Under the pieces are notes generated by a model. That model was given only the letters and a program-made list of their open reading frames with translations, ran no database searches and had not been told where the DNA came from. From Pseudalkalibacillus decolorationis (GTDB taxonomy: Bacteria; Bacillota; Bacilli; Bacillales; Fictibacillaceae): 64,000 bases of DNA. A program made the position numbers and the translations under genes. The stretch is from positions 148,291-212,290 of the forward strand of contig NZ_JANHJQ010000007.1 of the NCBI RefSeq assembly GCF_024609785.1. The letters are read 5' to 3'. Below are positions 15,488 through 24,410 of this stretch, one piece after another (within the stretch, counting starts at the first letter, position 1; each line of letters begins with the position of its first letter).

Positions 15488-16153
15488 ATGAAGAGAAAAC
15501 AAAAGCAAGTTGCATTAATAGGTCTTGGGAACTTTGGAGGAAGTTTATGTAAGGAATTCAGTGAACTTGGTACAGAAGTGTTAGCAGTAGATACAAATCC
15601 TGATAAAGTAGATGAATATTCCTCTATTGCAACGCATACCATTCTTGCCGATTCTACAGATGAAGGAGTACTGAAGGCGTTAGGTGTTCGCAATTTTGAC
15701 CTTGTCGTGGTATCTCTTGGTGACGATATTCAATCCAGTATCCTAACGACATTAGTATTGAAAGAAATAGGGGTTCAAACGGTTTGGACAAAAGCGCAAT
15801 CAAAATATCATCGAAAAGTTTTGGAGAAAATTGGTGCAGATCGAGTGATTCATCCAGAACGAGACATCGCAAGGCGCTTAGCCCATCATGTCGTTTCAGA
15901 AAAAATTCTTGATTATATAGAGCTTTCAAAAGATCACAGTATTCTTGAAATGGTTGCAACTAAAAAGGTTGATAATCAAACCTTAATGGACATAGATGTA
16001 CGTGCCAAATATGGGTGTAATATTGTCGGCATTAAGAGAGAAGAACAAATTCTGATATCTCCTTCTGCGGATGAGGTTATCCAAGAAGGAGATATCTTAA
16101 TCGTCATCGGAAGTAACGAAGATTTAAATCGGTTTGAAGAAAAAGGATTATAG
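15488..16153 (+). CDS. ktrA: Ktr potassium uptake regulatory subunit KtrA
   Basis: Encodes a 221-residue cytoplasmic RCK protein that forms the octameric gating ring of the KtrAB potassium importer. The N-terminal nucleotide-binding domain has the G-x-G-x-x-G motif GLGNFGG and the acidic residue at the end of beta-2 (VLAVDTN). The C-terminal TrkA-C domain (about residues 140-221) is the site where c-di-AMP binds in characterised homologues. It is preceded by a ydaO-type riboswitch and followed 64 bases later by ktrB, so expression and activity are probably both controlled by c-di-AMP. Confidence 0.95.
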   Translation: MKRKQKQVALIGLGNFGGSLCKEFSELGTEVLAVDTNPDKVDEYSSIATHTILADSTDEGVLKALGVRNFDLVVVSLGDDIQSSILTTLVLKEIGVQTVWTKAQSKYHRKVLEKIGADRVIHPERDIARRLAHHVVSEKILDYIELSKDHSILEMVATKKVDNQTLMDIDVRAKYGCNIVGIKREEQILISPSADEVIQEGDILIVIGSNEDLNRFEEKGL

Positions 16154-16217
16154 GAGTGTTGTATAAAATTTACTTATCTTCAAGTCTTCAAAACGATATT
16201 GGTAAAGAGGTGTATGT

Positions 16218-17561
16218 ATGGACTTAGAAAAACTTATAAGACATCGTATTAGATCCGTAAAACTTAACCCACCACAAATTTTAGGAATTGGATTCCTGAT
16301 CCTTATACTATTAGGAGGTCTACTATTAAAGCTACCCATCTCGACAAAAGAGCCGGTTAGCTGGATTGATGCGTTTTTTACATCTGCATCTGCTACGACT
16401 GTAACCGGTTTGTGGGTTGTTGATACAAACACCGCTTATACGTTATTTGGACAATTTGTCATCCTAGGATTAATTCATACCGGTGGACTTGGCTTTATGA
16501 CATTTGCTATTTTAATTATCATTGTTTTGGGTAAACGAATTGGTTTAAGACAGCGGTTAATCATTCAAGAGCAGCTGCAAACACCAATTGGCGGTATCGT
16601 TAAATTAGTGAAACGAGTTCTTCTTTTCGCACTAGCAATTGAAGGAATTGGTGTCATTTTACTATCGATACGTTGGATCCCAGAAATGGGTTTCTGGAAA
16701 GGTTTATATTATAGTTTGTTTCATATTATTGCCGCGTTTAATAATGCTGGTTTTGCTCTTTGGCCTGACAGCCTAACGAAATATGTTGGAGATCCAGTCG
16801 TGAATTTAATTATCACACTCATGATTATTACAGGGGGGCTTGGTTTTACAGTATTACACGATTTATGGTACTCCAAAAACTTCAGGTCACTAACACTCCA
16901 TTCCAAAATTATGATTGTCGGAACCATTATCATAAATTCCGTATCAATTCTAATCATCTTTTTACTTGAAATGGATAACCCGAACACATTGGGGGATTTA
17001 TCTGCCTCGGGAAAGTGGTGGGCATCCTATTTTCAAGGGATTTCACCGAGAACAGCAGGTTTTAACACTATCCCAACGGGGGATATGGAAGAGTCATCGC
17101 TTATATTTACAATTTTGTTGATGTTTATAGGAGCTGGGAGCGTATCCACTGGTGGTGGTATTAAACTGACGACTTTTATTATTATTTTGCTTGCTGTAGG
17201 TACTTTTTTAAAGCAGAAGAAACAAAACCCTAATGTCTTTAATAGAAGGATCGATGTCTCGATCGTTTATCGTGCACTGGCAATTGTAATTACCAGTTTG
17301 ACGTTTATATTTCTAGCGTTATTTACTTTATTGATTACCGAAAATATTCCTTTAATGCCACTATTGTTCGAAGTTGTTTCTGCGTTTGGGACAGTAGGTT
17401 TGTCAATGGGAGCAACAGGGAGTCTCACCTTTATCGGAAAAATAGTTATCATGTTCATGATGTATCTTGGCCTTATCGGTCCATTAACGATCATGTTATC
17501 CGTTGCGCAGCAAGAAAAAGAAAAGATTCGTTATCCATCTGGAGATGTTCTTACTGGTTAA
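16218..17561 (+). CDS. ktrB: Ktr potassium uptake membrane subunit KtrB
   Basis: Encodes a 447-residue membrane protein with four covalently linked pore repeats of the Trk/Ktr/HKT family. Filter-region segments are recognisable: TVTGLWVVD, NNAGFALWP, SPRTAGFNT with the gate-region GAGSVSTGGGIKLTT, and SAFGTVGLSMG. The TGL, NAGF, TAGF and TVGL positions contain the filter glycines. It follows ktrA with an AGAGGTG ribosome binding site and should form the potassium pore of the complex. Length agrees with the family (about 445). Confidence 0.95.
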   Translation: MDLEKLIRHRIRSVKLNPPQILGIGFLILILLGGLLLKLPISTKEPVSWIDAFFTSASATTVTGLWVVDTNTAYTLFGQFVILGLIHTGGLGFMTFAILIIIVLGKRIGLRQRLIIQEQLQTPIGGIVKLVKRVLLFALAIEGIGVILLSIRWIPEMGFWKGLYYSLFHIIAAFNNAGFALWPDSLTKYVGDPVVNLIITLMIITGGLGFTVLHDLWYSKNFRSLTLHSKIMIVGTIIINSVSILIIFLLEMDNPNTLGDLSASGKWWASYFQGISPRTAGFNTIPTGDMEESSLIFTILLMFIGAGSVSTGGGIKLTTFIIILLAVGTFLKQKKQNPNVFNRRIDVSIVYRALAIVITSLTFIFLALFTLLITENIPLMPLLFEVVSAFGTVGLSMGATGSLTFIGKIVIMFMMYLGLIGPLTIMLSVAQQEKEKIRYPSGDVLTG

Positions 17562-17570
17562 ATGTTGTAG

Positions 17571-17843
17571 GGAACTGACTCAAAAGAACTGGATTATTAT
17601 CTAAGGATACATACGAATAATGTTTATAAGTCACTGTTTGAATTGTTAATGTCTCGTGAAAAAGTAAGGGAACCCGTCGAGAAATGGGATCGGCTTCCAA
17701 AGCACTTTAACATCAGCCACTATGGCGATCCCAACCATCGTGAATGGAAACAATATTTTATTGGCGTTGACATGGAACCATTAGAAGGAAATGCCCTTTT
17801 CACCATAAATGAGAGCGAACAACATTATAACTGGAACACTTGA
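17571..17843 (+). pseudogene. Open C-terminal fragment of an unknown protein
   Basis: A frame without a stop from 17571 to 17843 reads about 90 residues, including LRIHTNNVYKSLFELLMSRE, VEKWDRLPKHFNISHYGDPN and EWKQYFIGVDMEPLEGN. It looks like a genuine compact protein end, but no start with a ribosome binding site is visible: the only starts (TTG 17643, ATG 17649) are internal. It is probably the C-terminal remnant of a longer gene; I do not recognise the family. A good terminator follows. Confidence 0.45.
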
Positions 17844-17856
17844 CGAACAAGACTTT

Positions 17857-17890
17857 AGCTTACCCTACAAACGACTGGGTGAGCTTTTTT
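17857..17890 (+). terminator. Rho-independent terminator
   Basis: AGCTTACCC (17857-17865) pairs with GGGTGAGCT (17877-17885) with one G-U pair, followed by six T. It would end the ktrAB transcript or that of the fragment just upstream. Confidence 0.85.
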
Positions 17891-18016
17891 AATGTTCCTT
17901 TAGTGGGCAGCATTTATTGTGCTATTTACCTTTAATATCACCTGGAGATAGGACAGAGGATTTTTGAGTTCTTTATGAAGAAGATAGATTTAAGAGGGAT
18001 TTTACTCAACCGATAG

Positions 18017-18139
18017 CACAGCAGTATTCCTTATAAATTAATTAATTTATGGGCATGTGCCGAGGCCCCTGGATTAAAAAAGCTGATGTTACAAATGCTA
18101 AAAGAAAAATCCGAACGTTTGAAGAAATACAAGGAATGA
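18017..18139 (+). pseudogene. Short C-terminal coding remnant
   Basis: A stop-free stretch reads SIPYKLINLWACAEAPGLKK followed by LMLQMLKEKSERLKKYKE and a stop at 18137. It has no start codon with a ribosome binding site. The amphipathic, lysine-rich ending looks like a real protein end; family not recognised. Confidence 0.35.
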
Positions 18140-18181
18140 TGCGCCTAACAACTTAATACAAAAGGAGCTATATTTATAAAA

Positions 18182-18406
18182 ATGAAACTACTCGGCATTT
18201 TCCTCTTATTATTTGTATTAAGCATCGGTTTTGATTTTCTTATAGATGTGATTATGGGATCCGGCATCCGGGGGGTATTAACTAATATAAAGAACCCTTT
18301 TTTTCTTATGACGCCACCAGAGTATTTTATCATTCTCGTTTTGTTTTTACTTTTATTGAAAAATACCATTTTCTCTACCTTTAAGAAGCCGAAGCAAAAG
18401 GATTAG
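18182..18406 (+). CDS. Small two-helix membrane protein of unknown function
   Basis: Encodes 74 residues with an N-terminal hydrophobic helix (about 3-26) and a second near residues 48-65, ending in a basic KKPKQKD tail. AGGAG lies upstream but about 14 bases from the ATG, longer than usual. No family is recognised. It is the last plus-strand gene before the convergent spore germination permease, so its relation to germination is uncertain. Confidence 0.5.
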   Translation: MKLLGIFLLLFVLSIGFDFLIDVIMGSGIRGVLTNIKNPFFLMTPPEYFIILVLFLLLLKNTIFSTFKKPKQKD

Positions 18407-18456
18407 ATTGAACAATTGTTAACTCATCCTTACAACGCACTATGAACAGCAATACA

Positions 18457-19560
18457 TTAGTGTCCGCGATTGAAACGTTTACGAAAAAGGGCAACCATTA
18501 GAAGTAGCAAAGGTATCCCTAGTTGGAAAGGGATATGGATATAAGGCGGAACGATTTCTAATCCTTCTTTTAAATGCTCGCTAAAGTTACTCGCCATGAT
18601 CATAGAAGAAAAAAGGATTATTATTCCGATAGGCAGAGCAAGCTTCCCGTATTTCTGCACTTTAAATAAGTCAGATGCTGCAATTACTGCTACGAAAAAA
18701 AAAGTACCGATCTTAAAAAAACTAGTTATCACGAAAATCAGGAGAGCAATGGCATCCATACGCTGTAAAAGATGGCCTATATTTATTTCACCAACCGTTT
18801 TTATTAAAGGGAATATGGACCGTTCGGCTGCTTCTAATCCTAGAACCGATATATTGAGAGAAACGGTCAAACTCAAAATTATTCCACTGATAATCATTCC
18901 AGCAACACCGACTTTAACTGCTGATTGCGATTTATTTAAATAGGGTAGCAGCATGGTAAAGGCAATCATCTCGCCAAAAGGAAATGTATACGTCAACGGA
19001 AACGCTGTAGTTACAACTGGTTGCCAACCATTTCCTAGAACCGGCATTAAGTTCTTGAAGTCAATTACGCCAGAAAATATCAACAGTATAACCCCAAAAA
19101 TATAAAGGGAAATAAAAAACATAAAGAACATCTGAGCTGCTCGTGCATACACTTCAATACCTAGACGGATACCATAAACAAGTGTCATGATCATTATCAC
19201 ATGGACGACAAATAGCGGTGTTTCATCATACCCAGAAGTAAGAATCAGTGCTCCGAAATCGCGTAAGTTTCTTGAGCTAGCATAAATAAAATAAAGAAGA
19301 TACATAAAGCCTAAAGACCAACCAATATATTTACCAAGAATGATCTGTGTGTAACCTGTCAAGGGAAGATGTGGATACAGGTGGAAGAGAGAACCGTAAA
19401 TAAGAAAAAAGGCAAGGGTCCCTATAACCATGGCAACAAGGATGACCAGCCAGGCATCTTGCTTCGCGTTCATCCCCAAGTTAATGATAATAGCGCTACC
19501 AAGTTGATACATTGCAACCCATGTAAACAATTGGCCTATATTAATTTTTTCCTTGTTCAT
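18457..19560 (-). CDS. Spore germination permease, GerAB/GerKB family
   Basis: Encodes a 367-residue membrane protein with about ten helices of the spore_permease (GerB, APC-superfamily) type. Typical features are the INIGQLFTW opening, NAKQDAWL (the conserved K-Q-D-A-W segment) and YGIRLGIEVYARAAQ. In Bacillus, B subunits bind or transport the nutrient signal within the germinant receptor in the spore inner membrane. The start at 19560 has GGGGGA just upstream; the frame is open to 19587. It is divergent from the gerKA-like operon and may be an alternative B subunit for it. Confidence 0.88.
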   Translation of the reverse strand: MNKEKINIGQLFTWVAMYQLGSAIIINLGMNAKQDAWLVILVAMVIGTLAFFLIYGSLFHLYPHLPLTGYTQIILGKYIGWSLGFMYLLYFIYASSRNLRDFGALILTSGYDETPLFVVHVIMIMTLVYGIRLGIEVYARAAQMFFMFFISLYIFGVILLIFSGVIDFKNLMPVLGNGWQPVVTTAFPLTYTFPFGEMIAFTMLLPYLNKSQSAVKVGVAGMIISGIILSLTVSLNISVLGLEAAERSIFPLIKTVGEINIGHLLQRMDAIALLIFVITSFFKIGTFFFVAVIAASDLFKVQKYGKLALPIGIIILFSSMIMASNFSEHLKEGLEIVPPYIHIPFQLGIPLLLLMVALFRKRFNRGH

Positions 19561-19617
19561 ACGATCCCCCTTTATGTGACACACCATTATAAGTTATTAC
19601 CAATTAAAAAAATATAA

Positions 19618-19652
19618 AACCCCGCTCCATACGGTAGAGCAGGGTTTTTTAG
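19618..19652. terminator. Hairpin between divergent germination units
   Basis: AACCCCGCTC (19618-19627) pairs with GAGCAGGGTT (19637-19646) with one mismatch, followed on the plus strand by TTTTTT. It lies upstream of the plus-strand operon, where no gene ends, so it may be a leader hairpin or an insulator between the divergent units. Confidence 0.6.
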
Positions 19653-19830
19653 TGTTCACTTTTTTGTACTCATCTTCTCAATTAGTAAATTGATTTAGTT
19701 ATAACTTTAGACTCTAAGCAAAAAAACTAGTTTTAAAAACACTATTCTGTATATGAGGGCTTTTCTAAGAGATGAGTTTAATACAACAAAAATAGGAGAT
19801 AATGAGAGGAAAAGTGTCCAAGGGGGAAGT

Positions 19831-21426
19831 ATGAGATTTACAAAAAAATCGTTAAGAAGGCGAACGAAATCGTTGTCTAAACAAAAACAAAACAATTCGG
19901 ATTCCACGGAGAATAACGGTTTAAATAGAAACCTAAATGAAAACATCCAACATGTAAAAGATAAAACAGGAAATAGTGATGACATCATCGTCAGAGAGAT
20001 TCATATAGGACAAGATGGTAATTTGAAAGCGGGCGTATTATTTACAGAAGGATTGATTGATAACGTATCCAATCAAAATTTTATTTTGGAATCTCTTATG
20101 GTGGATATCAGGAAAGCAGATTTAGATACAAATGATTCCTATAAACAAAACCCTTTGCAATACTTCAAAGATTCTGTCCTTACAGTTGGAGACATTAAAG
20201 ATATAACCGATTATGATGTTCTTTTTGCATCTCTTTTATCGGGAAAGGTCATTTTTTTATTAGACGGATTCGCGCAAGGGTACGCGATTGGTATGAAGGG
20301 CGGGAAAGACCGCGGCGTCCCGGAGGCAACCATTGAAAATACAGTTCGTGGTCCTAAAGAAGCTTATACGGAGAATTTACGTACGAATACAGCATTGTTA
20401 CGACGTAAAATCAAGGATCAGAACCTTTGGTTGGAATCAAAAAAAATAGGGACAGTAACAAAAACGGACATATCGATTGCATACATGAACGGAATCGCCA
20501 ATGACAAAGTGGTAGATGAAGTCCGGGAGCGTCTTGACCGTATCGAAATTGACAGTATCTTAGAAACTGGCTATATCGAAGAATTGATCCAGGATGAGAC
20601 ATATACACCTTTCCCTACTATTTTCCATACGGAGCGTCCTGATGTAACAGCTGGAGCCCTTTTAGAGGGGCGCATTGCAATTTTTGTTGACGGAACCCCA
20701 CATGCCCTTTTGGTTCCAGCCCTGTTTATTCAATTTTTTCAGACAGCGGATGATTATTATCAACGGGCAGATATTACAACGATTCTTCGTCTACTTCGTT
20801 TTCTCGGTTTCTTTATTGCACTGCTCGCTCCGTCATTATACATCGCGATTACTACGTTTCATCAGGAGATGCTACCGACTGGGCTGCTCATTAGCCTTGC
20901 GGCTCAACGTGAAGGGGTTCCTTTCCCAGCATTCATTGAAGCACTCATGATGGAAGTGACCTTTGAAATTTTGCGAGAAGCTGGTGTTCGAATGCCAAAG
21001 GCGATTGGCCAAGCGATTTCGATTGTTGGAACACTCGTTATCGGAACAGCCGCGGTTGAAGCCGGAATTGTATCTGCAGCAATGGTTATTGTTGTAGCGA
21101 TTACGGCAATTTCAAGCTTTATAATTAGCTCCTTCAACATCGCCATTTCAGTAAGAATGCTGCGCTTTATATTCATGGCATTGGCTGCTTCGTTTGGTTT
21201 ATTTGGGATTATTATCGGCTTGATCGCTCTCGTCCTTCACCTGTGTAGTTTACGTTCATTCGGTGTACCTTATATGTCTCCATTTGCACCTTTTATTGCT
21301 GAAGATCAAAAGGATGCGTTCTTCCGATTTCCGAGATGGGCATTATTATCACGTCCACGATTAATTAGCCAAAAAAATGTAGAGCGTGAAGATAGTCCAA
21401 AACCAAGACCTAAGGAACAAAAATAG
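19831..21426 (+). CDS. gerKA: Spore germination protein, GerA/GerKA family (A subunit)
   Basis: Encodes a 531-residue GerA-family receptor subunit. A basic hydrophilic N-terminus (KKSLRRRTKSLSKQKQ) is followed by the soluble domain, which ends near the conserved PFPTIFHTERPDVTAGALLEGR segment; then four to five membrane helices (from FIQFFQTADDYYQR onward, with PSLYIAITTFHQEMLP). ATG 19831 is preferred over the upstream ATG 19753 because AAGGGGGA precedes it. A subunits form the ion-channel pore of germinant receptors. The order A, small protein, C, B matches a Ger operon with a D-like small subunit. The gerK-type symbol is by similarity only. Confidence 0.92.
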   Translation: MRFTKKSLRRRTKSLSKQKQNNSDSTENNGLNRNLNENIQHVKDKTGNSDDIIVREIHIGQDGNLKAGVLFTEGLIDNVSNQNFILESLMVDIRKADLDTNDSYKQNPLQYFKDSVLTVGDIKDITDYDVLFASLLSGKVIFLLDGFAQGYAIGMKGGKDRGVPEATIENTVRGPKEAYTENLRTNTALLRRKIKDQNLWLESKKIGTVTKTDISIAYMNGIANDKVVDEVRERLDRIEIDSILETGYIEELIQDETYTPFPTIFHTERPDVTAGALLEGRIAIFVDGTPHALLVPALFIQFFQTADDYYQRADITTILRLLRFLGFFIALLAPSLYIAITTFHQEMLPTGLLISLAAQREGVPFPAFIEALMMEVTFEILREAGVRMPKAIGQAISIVGTLVIGTAAVEAGIVSAAMVIVVAITAISSFIISSFNIAISVRMLRFIFMALAASFGLFGIIIGLIALVLHLCSLRSFGVPYMSPFAPFIAEDQKDAFFRFPRWALLSRPRLISQKNVEREDSPKPRPKEQK

Positions 21427-21487
21427 AGGTTGAAAAGATATACGAAAATGAATCGGAACACAATTGTGATAAAGGAGTAACTTCGAT

Positions 21488-21721
21488 ATGTGGGGCATTG
21501 CAGGAATACTTTTAATCGCATTATTGATCATCATTTTCGAAGTTCCGTCACTTTGGAAAAGCAAACAGAAAAAAGAGCTATGGGTGTTTTTCCTCTTGCT
21601 CATTTTTGGAGTCGGATTAAGCATTGCAAAGAGTTTAGCTGTCAATATTCCGAACCCTCTTGATTGGATAATAGCGGTTTACAAACCGTTCAGTGATGCA
21701 ATGATGAATATATTGAAATAG
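21488..21721 (+). CDS. Small membrane protein in Ger operon (D-subunit-like)
   Basis: Encodes 77 residues with two membrane helices (about 3-18 and 31-50) joined by a basic KSKQKKE loop; the VPSLWKSKQKKELWVF stretch recurs in the second, decayed copy at 24157. Small two-helix proteins encoded inside ger operons (GerXD subunits) modulate receptor function in Bacillus. It sits between the A and C genes with an AAAGGAG ribosome binding site. Confidence 0.8.
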   Translation: MWGIAGILLIALLIIIFEVPSLWKSKQKKELWVFFLLLIFGVGLSIAKSLAVNIPNPLDWIIAVYKPFSDAMMNILK

Positions 21722-21785
21722 CTTATTCAATTTTGGTTCTTCCAATTTTGTTTAGGAGTACTGTAGAGCGAAAGGAGGCTCACGA

Positions 21786-22991
21786 ATGAGGCGATCACTA
21801 GGATTGTTGATTATTCCCGTTTTATCACTCACCCTTTTATCTGGTTGTTGGAACCGAATAGAGTTAAATGAACTGGCGATTATGGTAGCAATGGGTATCG
21901 ACAAATCCGACGATCAATATGTAGTCACCGCTCAAGTCGTTAACCCAGGTGAAGTGGCTGCTAAATCTGTAGGAGCAGGGAAAACACCCGTATCAACGTA
22001 TCAAGAAACCGGAAGTACCTTACTTGAGGCGATTAGAAGGGTTACAACGATTGCTCCGAGGAAGCTGTATGGGGCTCATCTTCGTGTATTAGTAATAGGA
22101 GAAGAATTAGCAAAAGAAGGAATCGGTAAAGTATTGGATCTTCTGTCAAGAGATCAAGAACTTCGAACGGATTATTTTATTGTTGTTGCTAAAGGAACGA
22201 AAGCAGAAAACATACTGAAAGTCTTGACAACTTTGGAAACAATCCCGGCAAACAAGCTATATGCTTCCCTTGAAACATCGGAGAAAGCATGGGCACCGAC
22301 GAAAACGATCACCTTGGATGAACTGATTGCAGACCTAGTAAGTAAAGGGATACAGCCTAGTATTACCGGAGTTCAAATCAAAGGAGATCAAAAAACTGGT
22401 GAGTCGAAAAAGAATGTTGAACAAATTGAGCCCGACTCCTTATTGCAATATAAGGGAATAAGTGTTTTTAAAGGTGATAAACTAATCGGCTGGTTAAGTG
22501 AAAAGGAAAGTAAAGGATTCAACTATACGCAAGGGAAAGTCAATAGTACGATCGTTGAAGTACCCTGTACAGAAGGGAGTGAAAAAAAAGTAGGAATCGA
22601 GCTGATTCGAACGAAAGCCAACCTTAATGGAACTGTACAGAACGGAAGCCCAAAGGGAACAGTTCAAATACGAGCAGAAGGAAACGTCGCTGAGGTCCAG
22701 TGCAAGAAACTTGATTTAACGAAAACGAAAACGATCGATCAGTTAGAGAAGAAAGTGGAACAAGATATCAAAGGAACGATAGAAGCAGCTATATCGAAAG
22801 CACAGGAAGAGTTTGAAGTCGATATGTTTGGCTTTGGTGAAGCGATCCATCGTTCTAATCCTGACTTTTGGAAAAAGGTCAAAAAAGATTGGAATCAGCA
22901 ATTTGTTGACATGCCCGTTGAAGTAAAAGTAGACATGAAAATACGCAGGATCGGTACAATCGGAAATTCTCCACTTAATAAAATAAAGTAG
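21786..22991 (+). CDS. gerKC: Ger(x)C family spore germination lipoprotein (C subunit)
   Basis: Encodes a 401-residue lipoprotein. The signal peptide ends in a lipobox (LTLLSGC, lipidated Cys about residue 22) and is directly followed by the Ger(x)C hallmark WNRIELNELAIMVAMGIDK. Later motifs include PRKLYGAHLRVLVIGEELA and a C-terminal half with the spore germination B3/GerAC fold. C subunits sit on the outer face of the inner spore membrane. The AAAGGAGG ribosome binding site is excellent. Confidence 0.93.
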   Translation: MRRSLGLLIIPVLSLTLLSGCWNRIELNELAIMVAMGIDKSDDQYVVTAQVVNPGEVAAKSVGAGKTPVSTYQETGSTLLEAIRRVTTIAPRKLYGAHLRVLVIGEELAKEGIGKVLDLLSRDQELRTDYFIVVAKGTKAENILKVLTTLETIPANKLYASLETSEKAWAPTKTITLDELIADLVSKGIQPSITGVQIKGDQKTGESKKNVEQIEPDSLLQYKGISVFKGDKLIGWLSEKESKGFNYTQGKVNSTIVEVPCTEGSEKKVGIELIRTKANLNGTVQNGSPKGTVQIRAEGNVAEVQCKKLDLTKTKTIDQLEKKVEQDIKGTIEAAISKAQEEFEVDMFGFGEAIHRSNPDFWKKVKKDWNQQFVDMPVEVKVDMKIRRIGTIGNSPLNKIK

Positions 22992-23013
22992 TAATAAAGT
23001 AGGTGAAAAAGAG

Positions 23014-24141
23014 ATGCTGGACAACGGTAAAATATCGGTACGGCAATTTAGGGTGCTAACCATCTTATTTACAGTAGGTTCAGCCATTTTGGTAATTCCG
23101 TCAATTCTGGTAACCGATTCGAAACAGGACGCCTGGATTGGTGTATTACTCGCGATTGGAACGGGAATGTTCATTATTATAATATACAACGCTCTAGCCG
23201 TTCTTTTTCCTGATTTGTCCCTTGTGGAGATAATTGAGTGTTTATTGGGTAAATGGATTGGTTCAGTTGTTTCTTTAACGTACGTTTTCTTTTTCTTTTA
23301 TAATGCCTCGGCATTGCTCCTTTATATAGGTGATTTTATGACGACGCAAATGATGCCGGAAACACCGATTCAACCGATCATGATTCTTTTTTTAGCTATT
23401 GTCATTATCGGGACTCGACTTGGTCTTGAAGTAATTGCACGTTCTGCGGAAATTTTATGCTTTTGGTTTTTACTTTTATTTGTCGTACTTGTAATCTTTA
23501 TTTCGCCGCAAATTGATTGGAAAAACGTCCAGCCTGTATTTGAATCAGGCGTCAAACCGATCATACTCACGACTATTCATTTTTTAAGTTTTACTATTCT
23601 TCCGTTAATTACATTTCTCATGTTCTTCCCTGCTCATATTAACCAATTGAAGAACGCCCGTAAAGCTTTTATTACTGGTTCGTTAATTGGAGGAATCATA
23701 TTATTTATAATTGTCTTTTTAAGTATTTTGGTGTTGGGTCCTGATCAGACAGCAAGGCAATTATACCCAAGTTATGTTTTGGCGAAAAAAATTAATGTTG
23801 GTAATTTCGTTCAACGAATTGAGGTTATTATCGCAATAATGTGGTTTATTTCACTCTATATTAAAATGACCGTCTATTTTTATGGTTCAATTATTGGGTT
23901 CGCACAAATATTAAAGTTAAAAAACTATCGTTTCCTTACGTTCCCATTCGGAATGATCATGGTGACAGCAACGATAGTGATGCATCCGAATGTTGTTTAC
24001 ATACAAACATTCGATGCAAAAACGTGGCCAGTGTATGGATTAACTTACGGATTATTGCTGCCCTTATTGTTGCTGGGACTTGCTGTCCTAAGGAAAAAAG
24101 GTTCAAGAAAACGAAAGTTACAATCTAATAGCCGGAGTTAA
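23014..24141 (+). CDS. gerKB: Spore germination permease, GerAB/GerKB family (B subunit)
   Basis: Encodes a 375-residue, ten-helix permease with the same K-Q-D-A-W segment (SKQDAWIGV) and GTRLGLEVIARSAE as the gene at 18457. It begins MLDNGKISVRQFRVLTILF, the typical start for the B subunit. It follows the C subunit by 22 bases and completes an A-D-C-B receptor operon. A second, broken copy of the D-like and B genes follows. Confidence 0.93.
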   Translation: MLDNGKISVRQFRVLTILFTVGSAILVIPSILVTDSKQDAWIGVLLAIGTGMFIIIIYNALAVLFPDLSLVEIIECLLGKWIGSVVSLTYVFFFFYNASALLLYIGDFMTTQMMPETPIQPIMILFLAIVIIGTRLGLEVIARSAEILCFWFLLLFVVLVIFISPQIDWKNVQPVFESGVKPIILTTIHFLSFTILPLITFLMFFPAHINQLKNARKAFITGSLIGGIILFIIVFLSILVLGPDQTARQLYPSYVLAKKINVGNFVQRIEVIIAIMWFISLYIKMTVYFYGSIIGFAQILKLKNYRFLTFPFGMIMVTATIVMHPNVVYIQTFDAKTWPVYGLTYGLLLPLLLLGLAVLRKKGSRKRKLQSNSRS

Positions 24142-24156
24142 AGGGGAGGGTCGCTC

Positions 24157-24391
24157 ATGTTAGCTTTTGTCGGAGTACTTTTGATTGCAGGTATCATCGT
24201 CATGATAGAGCTACCTTCCTTGCGTAAAAAAGGTTCAAAAAAAGAGTTGTCAGTATTTTCTGTTTCCCTTTCCATTGGCATAGGATTAGCGATCGTTAGC
24301 AGTATGAATTTGGAAATACAGTCCTATGGGCTGGCTCATAATGATTTTTGAGCCGCTCAATCATCTCTTATTCGACCAACTGTTGATGTGA
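24157..24391 (+). pseudogene. Decayed copy of the small Ger-operon membrane protein
   Basis: The annotated-size frame (24157-24351, 64 residues) is homologous to the protein at 21488 up to about residue 54 (IELPSLRKKGSKKELSVF), then loses similarity. Skipping one base near 24319 puts it back in register: SPMGWLIMIFEPLNHLL matches NPLDWIIAVYKPFSDAM of the intact copy, ending at 24391. So a one-base insertion has altered the C-terminus. It could still give a protein with both helices, but it is best read as a damaged paralogue. Confidence 0.65.
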
Positions 24392-24410
24392 AAAGGGAAG
24401 TGACAGTAAA

